From NCBI GenBank assembly GCA_027297485.1, contig JAPUHZ010000326.1, positions 1 through 14,044 of the forward strand: DNA of 14,044 nucleotides. The letters are read 5' to 3'. Position 1 is the stretch's first letter, and every line of letters begins with the position of its first letter. The notes under the pieces are model-generated. The model was given only the letters and a program-made list of their open reading frames with translations. It was not told where the DNA came from and did not search any database. Source of the DNA: Deltaproteobacteria bacterium (GTDB lineage: Bacteria; Desulfobacterota_B; Binatia; UBA9968). The position numbers and the translations under genes were made by a program. Of this stretch, positions 5,041-11,908 are shown in pieces.

Positions 5041-5946
5041 TCACAAGGATACTCTATCGAGTGCCATGACGACAAGGAGCACCGGCAGGTAGACCAAAGA
5101 AGCAAACAAGAGCCGCCGTGCGGTTCTCAACGAGGGAGAAAAGGCCAGACCGACTCCATACGCTAGGAACACGGCTCCGAACAAAAGGGCCACTAGAAAA
5201 TAGAGCGATCCGGCAAGCCCGAGCAACGTCGGCAGAAGACTGACCACAAGCAATGCCAGACAGTGGTTTATGATCTGACGGCCTGTACTTCCTCCATCGG
5301 GTTCAACCACAGGAAGGAATTGAATGCCGGCCTTGGCGAAGTCATCTCGGTACAGCCTGGCAATCGCCAGTGTGTGGGGGATCTGCCAGAGAAAGAGAAT
5401 GGCGAAGAGCACCCACGCCTCCACCCCGAAATCGCCGCGGGCCGCTGTCCAGCCTATGACCGGGGGCAATGCTCCCGGCAATGCCCCTACGAGGCCACAG
5501 AGCGAACTCCTCTGCTTCAGCGGCGTGTAGATAAAGAGGTAACTTCCCACGATGGACGCTGTGACCAAAGCGCTCAGGGGATTGACTGTAAGCGTGAGGA
5601 CCAGAAGCCCAGTAGCAGTCACCAACACCCCAAAGAGCGCCGCCTCAGCAGGCTGAACCCGTCCTTCTGGTAGCGGTCGGCGACGCGTGCGCTCCATCAA
5701 GGCATCCGCATCCCGCTCCAAGAACTGATTGAGCGCGAGGGTCCCGGCAGCAGCGAGAGCCGTCCCAATGAGCGTATGGATCAGGCGGAAATAGTCGGGC
5801 ATGGAGCCAGAACCGAGATAGAATCCGACGAACGTCGTCACCAGAACCATGAGGACCACCCGGGGCTTTGTCAGCTCAAGGAAGTCCAGAGCCCGTCTGT
5901 AGCCACCGGTCAAGGCGATGTCTAGTGTTTCTGTACGGAATGTCAT
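5041..5946 (-). CDS. ctaB: Haem O synthase (protohaem IX farnesyltransferase)
   Basis: This 301-residue UbiA-family prenyltransferase transfers a farnesyl group to haem b, making haem O in the membrane. The first aspartate motif is NQFLERDADALMERTRRRPL (73-92) and the second is YRDDFAKAGIQFLPV (199-213); both match the CtaB/CyoE pattern, including LELTKPRV (23-30) at the start. About nine hydrophobic segments are present. The frame is open far upstream, but that part reads against the ctaA gene in another frame and has no membrane protein character. I therefore start at ATG 5946, which overlaps the ctaA stop as ATGA. It acts just before ctaA in the pathway and the two genes are co-transcribed. 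Confidence 0.95.
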   Translation of the reverse strand: MTFRTETLDIALTGGYRRALDFLELTKPRVVLMVLVTTFVGFYLGSGSMPDYFRLIHTLIGTALAAAGTLALNQFLERDADALMERTRRRPLPEGRVQPAEAALFGVLVTATGLLVLTLTVNPLSALVTASIVGSYLFIYTPLKQRSSLCGLVGALPGALPPVIGWTAARGDFGVEAWVLFAILFLWQIPHTLAIARLYRDDFAKAGIQFLPVVEPDGGSTGRQIINHCLALLVVSLLPTLLGLAGSLYFLVALLFGAVFLAYGVGLAFSPSLRTARRLLFASLVYLPVLLVVMALDRVSL

Positions 5947-6923
5947 GCGGAGACCTGCTCCGACCCGCCCGCCGCGCGGGCAGGGAATAATTCCTGACCC
6001 ACCAACGACCCCGGAAGCGTTAGCAACCGATAAGATCTCAAAGTCAGCACAAGACTGGTGACCAGCATCAGCGCCCCTGTAACCACATGGGTGGTCGTGA
6101 GAGCTACAACCGCAAGTGAGGGCAGAGCCATCCCAAATGATGTGAACTTGCCCAGGTACGATCCCAATCCCAGCGCCAGTTGCAGGATTAGCAGCCCGCT
6201 GAGAAGGACAACCGGACGCAAAAGCTTCGGTCGGTCTGAATGGAATTTCAGGAGCCGCACGCCGAGTATAACCACATGAAGGGTCACAAGGGCAGCAAGG
6301 ATTAGATGGGCATCGAGCCTTGCGCCAGTGTATCTCAGCACCGCCCCAAAGAGCCCCTGAAGGTAAATCATACTGGTCGTTAGCACACAAAGCCGCCGCA
6401 TGCGACCGGCATCTGGGACTTGGATCTTCTGGGGTCTTTCTCTCCACTCCTCCGAGGTAAAGAAGACTAAGCCCACCATAAGAGCAAAAAAAGCCTGCGC
6501 AAAGCCGGCATGGATAATCGCAAGCGTCTCTTCCACTAAGACCACCCGAAGACCGCCGATGACCCCTTGAACGATCACCAAGGCAAGGGCCGCGACTCCA
6601 AGCCAGCGCAACCACCTTCGCCTCTCATGGAGCCAAAGCAAAAGGGCCAATATCATCGTTAAGAGGCCTACTCCTGAGGCGACTAGGCGATGGCTGTGCT
6701 CGTAGAAGATACCACCAACCATTTTCGACCAGGGGTAGAGAAACATGTTATACCCAAACGTTGTTGGCCAATCAGGCACCGCAAGGCCCGCGCCTTTGCT
6801 GGTGACCAGGCCTCCTAGGAAGAGCAAGGGAAAAGTCGCCAATGCCGTGAGCAACGCGAACCGATGGACCACGTTCGAGGAACGAGTTGCAGGGTTGAAG
6901 GGTTGGAGGGTTTCTGCTTTCAT
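5943..6923 (-). CDS. ctaA: Haem A synthase (COX15/CtaA family)
   Basis: This 326-residue membrane protein has eight predicted helices. It oxidises the C8 methyl of haem O to give haem A for the oxidase. The family marks are GGLVTSKGAGLAVPDWPTTF (37-56), EHSHRL (75-80) and IIHAGFAQ (136-143) in the first half, and LDAHLILAALVTLH (203-216) with TTHVVTGA (277-284) in the second. These supply the four histidines, in two pseudo-repeats, that bind the haems. The GLAVPDWP opening is closer to CtaA/COX15 proteins found outside alphaproteobacteria. AAGG directly precedes the ATG, and only six bases separate it from the subunit I stop. No key histidine is missing. Confidence 0.95.
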   Translation of the reverse strand: MKAETLQPFNPATRSSNVVHRFALLTALATFPLLFLGGLVTSKGAGLAVPDWPTTFGYNMFLYPWSKMVGGIFYEHSHRLVASGVGLLTMILALLLWLHERRRWLRWLGVAALALVIVQGVIGGLRVVLVEETLAIIHAGFAQAFFALMVGLVFFTSEEWRERPQKIQVPDAGRMRRLCVLTTSMIYLQGLFGAVLRYTGARLDAHLILAALVTLHVVILGVRLLKFHSDRPKLLRPVVLLSGLLILQLALGLGSYLGKFTSFGMALPSLAVVALTTTHVVTGALMLVTSLVLTLRSYRLLTLPGSLVGQELFPARAAGGSEQVSA

Positions 6924-6929
6924 CCTTGC

Positions 6930-8687
6930 TCAGTGTCCTCGCGTGGCCGTAGATTCCGCCGCAAGCTGCCGATCCTGCGGCAGCCAGTCCTCTGTGACCT
7001 CAGGCGAGCTGTACTCGTAAGGTCCGCGGTAAACGACCGGTATCGCATCGAAGTTGCCATGAGGCGGCGGGGAGAGAGCAGTCCACTCGAGAGTATTCGC
7101 TTTCCACGGATTCCTCTCCGCTTTCTTCCCTGCAAAAAGGCTCCAGAAAAAATTAACGACAAAGGGAATCTGGGAAAGGCCAAGGATGAGGGCACTCACT
7201 GTGATGAACACATTGATGTCTTGCAAGGGCTGCATAAACTCATACTGTGTAGGATTATAGATCCTACGCATATGTCCCCCGATACCTAGGATGTGCATTG
7301 GGAAAAAGGTCAAATTGAAGAAGACATAGGTAAGAACGAAATGGATTTTTCCCAAGGTCTCGTTCATCATCCGACCAAACATCTTGGGAAACCAGAAATA
7401 GATAGCGGCGAACAGGGCGAAAATGATTCCCGCAACGACATAGTGGAAGTGCGCGACGATAAAGTAGGTATCGTGGATGAAGATGTCTACCGGAGTTGAG
7501 GCCATAAAGATGCCGCTCAGCCCTCCGATAACGAATGCGGAGACAAACCCCAGGGAAAAAAGCATCGGCGTAGTAAAGTGAATGGAGCCTCCCCATAGGG
7601 TGCCAAGCCAGTTGAACGTTTTGATAGCGGACGGAACCGCAATGACCATTGTAGACATCATAAAGGCCGTACCGAGGAACGGGTTCATCCCGCTGATAAA
7701 CATGTGATGGCCCCAGACGATCCATGAGAGGAAGGCAAGAGCAATCATGGAAAAGGCCATCGCGTGATAGCCAAAAATCGGCTTGCGGGAAAAGGTAGAG
7801 AGGAGTTCCGAAGTGACCCCCATGGCCGGCAGGACCAGGACATATACCTCAGGATGGCCGAAGAACCAAAAGAGGTGCTGCCAGAGCAGAGGCTCGCCTC
7901 CCCCTTCGGGGAGGAAGAAACTCGTCCCGAGAGTGCGATCAAACAACAGCATCGCCAGCGCTGAAGTCAACACCGGCAGTGCAAGCAAGAGCAAGATAGC
8001 CGTGACGAAGAGGGACCAGATAACAAGCGGCATGCGAAAGTAGCCCATGCCCGGCGCACGCATGTTGACGATCGTGGTGATGTAGTTAATGGAGCCCATC
8101 ATAGAGGAGATGGCGAGAAGGATGAGGCTGATAATCCAGAGGTCCTGCCCCCAGTCCACCCCCGTGTAAGAGGCCTTGGCCGAGAGCGTCGCGTAGGCTG
8201 TCCACCCGGCGGCGGCATGCCCGCCCGGGACAAAGAAGCCGGCCAACATCACCAGACCAGAGAGTAGGCCGATCCAGAAAGAGAGCATGTTGAGAACCGG
8301 AAAAGCCATATCCCGCGTACCGATCATGAGCGGGATGAGAAAATTACCGAAGCAGCCCACCATGATCGGCATGACGACAAAAAAGATCATGATGGTGGCA
8401 TGCATGGTGAAGAGCATGTTGTAAGTCTGCGGCGGGATAATCCCGTCGTACATGGTAGGCTCGGCAATCCATCCCGTCATGGGGACCACCGTCTCAGGCC
8501 AGGCCAACTGCCAGCGAATCATCATCGCCATGAGCCCACCCAGGACTAACATGAAGAGGCCCATAAAGAAGAATTGACGACCGATCATCTTGTGATCTGT
8601 CGAGAAGACATAGGTGCGCCAGAAGCCCAGCTCTGCATGGTCGGCATGAACGGGGTGTACCGCTCCGGCTGCTATAGAATCACTCAT
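6930..8687 (-). CDS. coxA: Cytochrome c oxidase subunit I (aa3 type)
   Basis: This 585-residue catalytic subunit has twelve helices. Ligands are seen at their expected places: H96 (FTMHATIM, low-spin haem), H278 in FGHPEVYVLVLP with E280 and the cross-linking Y282, H327-H328 in WGHHMF for CuB, and H413 and H415 in VAHFHYVV for haem a3 and haem a. The D-channel entrance D126 and N133 appear in TRDMAFPVLNMLSFW, and the K-channel lysine K356 in VPSAIKTFNWLGTLWGG. This makes it an A1-type proton-pumping oxidase. The start is supported by AGGAAAGTGAG before the ATG. It lies 57 bp after subunit II and seven bases before ctaA. No anomalies are seen. Confidence 0.97.
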   Translation of the reverse strand: MSDSIAAGAVHPVHADHAELGFWRTYVFSTDHKMIGRQFFFMGLFMLVLGGLMAMMIRWQLAWPETVVPMTGWIAEPTMYDGIIPPQTYNMLFTMHATIMIFFVVMPIMVGCFGNFLIPLMIGTRDMAFPVLNMLSFWIGLLSGLVMLAGFFVPGGHAAAGWTAYATLSAKASYTGVDWGQDLWIISLILLAISSMMGSINYITTIVNMRAPGMGYFRMPLVIWSLFVTAILLLLALPVLTSALAMLLFDRTLGTSFFLPEGGGEPLLWQHLFWFFGHPEVYVLVLPAMGVTSELLSTFSRKPIFGYHAMAFSMIALAFLSWIVWGHHMFISGMNPFLGTAFMMSTMVIAVPSAIKTFNWLGTLWGGSIHFTTPMLFSLGFVSAFVIGGLSGIFMASTPVDIFIHDTYFIVAHFHYVVAGIIFALFAAIYFWFPKMFGRMMNETLGKIHFVLTYVFFNLTFFPMHILGIGGHMRRIYNPTQYEFMQPLQDINVFITVSALILGLSQIPFVVNFFWSLFAGKKAERNPWKANTLEWTALSPPPHGNFDAIPVVYRGPYEYSSPEVTEDWLPQDRQLAAESTATRGH

Positions 8688-8744
8688 CTCTCACTTTCCT
8701 CCTCACCTTAGCTTGGAATTACGATCTAGCGGATCGGGGCCGAT

Positions 8745-9404
8745 TTAGCTTTGGGGCCAGCTCTCTTTCACCCACTTCTCGTAGTCTTCAGGGGTATCCA
8801 CATAGAGCCATCCGAGCATCCCGGAATGGCCAAAGCCGCACAACTCTGCACAGGGCAACTCGTATTTGCCCGCCTTGATCGCCTCGAACCACACCAGGAT
8901 ATCACGCCCTGGAACGGCGTCCTGCTTCAGGCGCAAATTGGGCAGAAAGAAACTATGGATGACGTCCTTTGACTTGAGAATCACATGCATGACCTTATTG
9001 ACCGGAACATGGATCTCGTTATCAATCTGAAAATCATCTTCTGTGCCAAATGTCCCATCCGGCCCCGGATAGAGAATCTCCCAGTTGAACTGCTTGGCGG
9101 TCACTTGGACTCGAAAATCGCTGGGGGGTGGGTGAGACCTGATCTTACTCCACGAAGAGACACTCATGAACGCCAAAACCAATAGGATAACAGCGGGAAT
9201 AACGGTCCAAGTGATCTCCAGGGCAGTGTTCCCATGCGAGTAAGTGGCGCGACGGCCCTCGCGATGACGGTACAGAATGAGAAAAAGGACCATGAGGACT
9301 GTCACCAAAATAAAGACGGCTCCGGTGATGTAATAGATGAGATAAAAAAGATAGTCGATCTCTCCCCCAAAAGTGGACACGTTCTCTGGCAACCAACTCA
9401 TCAT
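8745..9404 (-). CDS. coxB: Cytochrome c oxidase subunit II (CuA)
   Basis: This 219-residue protein has two N-terminal helices (about 18-45 and 63-83) and a periplasmic cupredoxin domain. CuA ligands are complete: H150 (DVIHSFFLPN), C185, E187, C189, H193 and M196 in CAELCGFGHSGM. The electron-entry tryptophan W108 is in AKQFNWEILYPG. The loop GPDGTFGTEDDFQID (114-128) is an acidic insert between the tryptophan strand and the next beta strand, seen in some environmental lineages. No cytochrome c domain is fused at the C-terminus, so electrons must come from a separate carrier. The start is one of two adjacent ATG codons (9404 or 9401). It is the first gene of the operon. Confidence 0.96.
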   Translation of the reverse strand: MMSWLPENVSTFGGEIDYLFYLIYYITGAVFILVTVLMVLFLILYRHREGRRATYSHGNTALEITWTVIPAVILLVLAFMSVSSWSKIRSHPPPSDFRVQVTAKQFNWEILYPGPDGTFGTEDDFQIDNEIHVPVNKVMHVILKSKDVIHSFFLPNLRLKQDAVPGRDILVWFEAIKAGKYELPCAELCGFGHSGMLGWLYVDTPEDYEKWVKESWPQS

Positions 9405-9591
9405 CAGGGTCTATCCATCCTCTTCATTTTCATTTTCTTATCTTATTTAAATACTTTCGTTTTTGCTAACATAGCTATGCCACCTTTTCAAGAGGAAAAG
9501 GGAAAGCAACAGGGTGTTCACGGTTTTCGATCCTCAGCCTCAGGCTGATCGTCGAGCCTATCTACCAACCTTAGGAACCCTATCAGTCAAG

Positions 9592-9626
9592 AGCTGAAAA
9601 CTGAGTGCTGATGGCTGAAGGCTCAT
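9592..9626. repeat. Degenerate 7-bp tandem repeat (NGCTGAN, five units)
   Basis: Units read AGCTGAA, AACTGAG, TGCTGAT, GGCTGAA and GGCTCAT with exact 7-base spacing. The core CTGA is kept in four units and altered to CTCA in the last. It lies in non-coding DNA. Confidence 0.6.
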
Positions 9627-9756
9627 CCTACTTTGATCTAAGGATTAGGTTCTTGTGGGATGCTCCAATGTCTTCGAAGCCTACCTGGTCGTATTGGAAG
9701 GCCGCCTGGTTGGGTTTTACCTCTCTATATAGTGTGGGAAGAAGATTGGCCTCCGA

Positions 9757-9785
9757 TTGACATAGAGCTTATCATTAAATAATCT
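9757..9785 (+). promoter_or_regulatory. Sigma70-like promoter of the bicupin gene
   Basis: A perfect TTGACA (9757-9762) is followed after 17 bases by TAATCT (9780-9785). If used, it gives a leader of about 175 bases before the bicupin ATG, containing the CGTCAC-CGAC-GTGACG hairpin. Confidence 0.5.
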
Positions 9786-9968
9786 TATTTCTTGCCGACA
9801 TCGTCACCGACGTGACGGTGCGCAGCAACTCGGTCAGAGGGTCATCAGGCGCAAGGCCGAGAGCAGAGCCGGCGTTTTGCCACCACTCATCACCCCCCTG
9901 CTTAAAACCAGAGTAACCTAGGGGACTACGATTGCGCTGCACAGACTATTTCCCAACAGGAGGAAGAA

Positions 9969-10901
9969 ATGCAGGACTTTTACACAGCTTGGTTGGAAAA
10001 ATCTAAAAGTATTGAGAAGAGAGTGCAGGAGGCCCCGAGGGTAGCGAGGGGCAAGGAACTTAAATGGGTACAAACCCGTCAGGACAGCAAAGCAGCACTC
10101 ATGATCGCACCGGAGACAGGATTCCCCACCGGCGGTAGCCTCCTGATGAAGGCGGAAATCCCGGTCGGTTGGCATACCGGCAGACACCTGCACGGCGAAG
10201 AGGCCATCTACATTGAGCGAGGCGAAGGCTTCCTTCTCCTTGACGACAGGCGCTACGATTTCTACCATAGGACTATCTTCCATATCCCGTACCGCTCACC
10301 GCACCAGCTCTTCAATACAGGCAACGAACCAGTCGTCTATATCTCAGGCTTGGCCTGGCCTCTCGAGGCATTTATCTACATGGGGCATATGGAACAGATC
10401 GAGGACATGGGTGAAAACGAGGCGGGGGCTCTTGCTAAAATCCCCCCGCAAGAGTCGCAAAACTGGCCCGGTGACGGGCGGCGAATCTCCATGCACGAGG
10501 AGCAATTCGAACGCTCCAGCGAGACCAAGCACGGCGCTACCTATTTTTTGATGGGCAGGAGCGGCAATCAAAACGGCTTTAAGGCAACCGCGGTGGCTAT
10601 CAGCTCGATCTTTGTCGATCTGCCTCGAACCAAGAGCCACAGTCACGCCCATCCCGAGGCCTACCTCTATGCCTTAGAAGGCAGCGGTTACTCGGAAATC
10701 GACGGCAAGAAATACGAATGGGAACAGGGTGATGCAGTGCATGTCCCGCCCGGCATGATGCACCATCAACACTTTAACCCGACCGACAAAGATATGAAGG
10801 AACTCAGATTTGAATTCGGCATTCGCTACTGGATGGTAGACCAGTGGAAGGGATACACCACGATAGACCGGCACATGAAGGCAACGCAACTAGAGGAGTA
10901 A
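9969..10901 (+). CDS. Bicupin (double cupin domain) protein, possible metal-dependent dioxygenase
   Basis: This 310-residue protein has two cupin domains. In the first (about 60-125) the motif GWHTGRHLHGEEAIYIERGEG (67-87) gives H73, H75 and E78, with a later H112 in SPHQLFN. The second (about 205-285) has SHSHAHPEAYLYALEGSG (223-240) with H224, H226 or H228 and E230, then PPGMMHHQHF (260-269). Both halves could therefore bind a divalent metal, unlike many bicupins that keep only one site. The general layout resembles gentisate 1,2-dioxygenase and its relatives, but I cannot assign a substrate. It lacks a signal peptide and is likely cytoplasmic. The ribosome site AGGAGG (9958-9963) is close to ideal. 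It is transcribed away from the oxidase operon. Confidence 0.82.
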   Translation: MQDFYTAWLEKSKSIEKRVQEAPRVARGKELKWVQTRQDSKAALMIAPETGFPTGGSLLMKAEIPVGWHTGRHLHGEEAIYIERGEGFLLLDDRRYDFYHRTIFHIPYRSPHQLFNTGNEPVVYISGLAWPLEAFIYMGHMEQIEDMGENEAGALAKIPPQESQNWPGDGRRISMHEEQFERSSETKHGATYFLMGRSGNQNGFKATAVAISSIFVDLPRTKSHSHAHPEAYLYALEGSGYSEIDGKKYEWEQGDAVHVPPGMMHHQHFNPTDKDMKELRFEFGIRYWMVDQWKGYTTIDRHMKATQLEE

Positions 10902-11008
10902 GATACGATAGCTAAGGCCAAGGTTTGGCTGCGTGCGTTCATTGCCTCTCCCTCAGCCTCTCCTTCACTTGGGAATCTATCACCTGCGATCTTTATAGAA
11001 GTTATTTG

Positions 11009-11278
11009 ATGTCAAACATGTCCTCGCCCAACAAAAATAGTAACAAGGTCATGCTCGGTTTCATTGTGCGGAGGTGCACAAGGGACCTCGGTCATCCTCC
11101 CACGCCCGATGAGTTTGCGGTCTGGGCGAATAACCAAGGAGAAGACGGAGAGCGCCATAGTCTTTTTGGCCGGGCGATCTCTCCTTCAACGGCCAAGCTC
11201 ATGCTTCGTCATCCCGGGCGGCTGGTCACCGTTCATTCGGAGTCAATCGTTAAAAGACCGAAGGTCGACGCCCGATAA
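11009..11278 (+). CDS. Small hypothetical protein (89 aa)
   Basis: This has no family I recognise. The protein is hydrophilic, with a polar Ser/Asn-rich start (MSNMSSPNKNSNK) and then a compact section, TRDLGHPPTPDEFAVWANNQ (24-43) and FGRAISPSTAKLMLRHPG (53-70), rich in helix formers. The frame is open back to a TTG at 10925, but the extra 28 residues look like random translation, so I start at ATG 11009; ATG 11018 is a second option. No strong ribosome site is visible. The LGHPPTPDEF and AISPSTAKLMLRHP segments look conserved-like (alternating charged and hydrophobic positions), and the codon pattern is gene-like. It lies about 107 bases after the bicupin gene on the same strand and could be co-transcribed. 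Confidence 0.5.
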   Translation: MSNMSSPNKNSNKVMLGFIVRRCTRDLGHPPTPDEFAVWANNQGEDGERHSLFGRAISPSTAKLMLRHPGRLVTVHSESIVKRPKVDAR

Positions 11279-11401
11279 GGCTGTTTCGAAAAGAGGCGGG
11301 AATTGAATCCCTGACAGAATTACTTTGCTACAACCGGGAAGAGGAAAAGGATTGCAAAAGGCGACTCAGAATGGTAAGCCAAGGGCTGCTTATCGACTAC
11401 A

Positions 11402-11908
11402 GTGACTCAATTTATTTTCTTCCAGACACTAAACCTTTGGCTCCACCTCATTTCGCTTGTCTTATGGATAGGTGGAATCGGCTTTTTCCTCTTTGTTTTT
11501 GGGCCTGCGGCCCACAGCTTGCCTCCAGGGGCTGGAGTCCAAGTCCTGGATAAAGGGCGCAGGTCACTTCAGACTCTCTCATGGATCGCGATCAACCTTT
11601 TACTCATCACCGGAGTTTTTAATCTCATCTTTCGCGGCATGGCCACCGGATTTCATCTCGGGCCGGGCTATTATTCGATCCTGGGTATCAAGCTCTTTCT
11701 TTTCCTGGCGATGTTTTTTCACCATTCCCTTCAGGTCTTTAAATATGCGCCCAGGATAGCCTCCCTCACTGCCCAAACCTCGCAGGATATCCAGTCCTGG
11801 CCGGAGCCCCTGCTCTCTCATTGGAAGAAGTGGTTTATGCTTTTAAAAATCAACGCGACTCTGGGCCCCATCGCTCTCCTGTTGGGTCTCGCTCTGACCA
11901 GGAGTTAG
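11402..11908 (+). CDS. CopD-like four-helix membrane protein
   Basis: This 168-residue integral membrane protein has four helices at about 8-34, 58-78, 93-110 and 147-165. The opening LWLHLISLVLWIGGIGFFLF (12-31), with its His and Trp-Ile-Gly-Gly, matches the pattern of CopD-type copper-resistance and related membrane proteins, and H107-H108 sit in the third helix. I assign it to that superfamily only by motif shape. A link to copper handling for the oxidase is attractive but inferred. The start is GTG (11402): an in-frame stop lies at 11375-11377 and no ATG or other good start is closer. The 3' end overlaps the convergent metalloprotease gene by 66 bp. Confidence 0.72.
   Translation: MTQFIFFQTLNLWLHLISLVLWIGGIGFFLFVFGPAAHSLPPGAGVQVLDKGRRSLQTLSWIAINLLLITGVFNLIFRGMATGFHLGPGYYSILGIKLFLFLAMFFHHSLQVFKYAPRIASLTAQTSQDIQSWPEPLLSHWKKWFMLLKINATLGPIALLLGLALTRS

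Larger units (their letters stand above)
9405..9968. other. Divergent intergenic region (564 bp) between the oxidase operon and the bicupin gene
   Basis: No gene is supported here. The first 70 bases are AT-rich and should hold the oxidase promoter on the minus strand; TTAGCA and TAAGAT at 18-base spacing is the best but weak match. A near-perfect palindrome TCAGCCT-C-AGGCTGA lies at 9534-9548, a heptamer repeat at 9592-9626, a plus-strand promoter at 9757-9785, and a small hairpin CGTCAC-CGAC-GTGACG at 9802-9817 in the leader of the bicupin transcript. The rest shows nothing I can name. Confidence 0.6.

Noticed and set aside
5947..6615. Upstream extension of the haem O synthase frame (about 220 extra residues)
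   Set aside because: It reads across ctaA in another frame, is rich in Cys, Gly and Ser without membrane pattern, and the ATGA overlap at 5946 gives the natural start.
6864..7289. Plus-strand frame of 141 codons over the ctaA/coxA junction
   Set aside because: It lies antisense to two certain genes; its composition is arginine- and proline-rich as expected for shadow frames.
10925..11008. TTG-initiated extension of the 89-residue protein
   Set aside because: The 28 added residues are rich in Ser, Leu and Cys with no gene-like pattern, and no ribosome site precedes the TTG.
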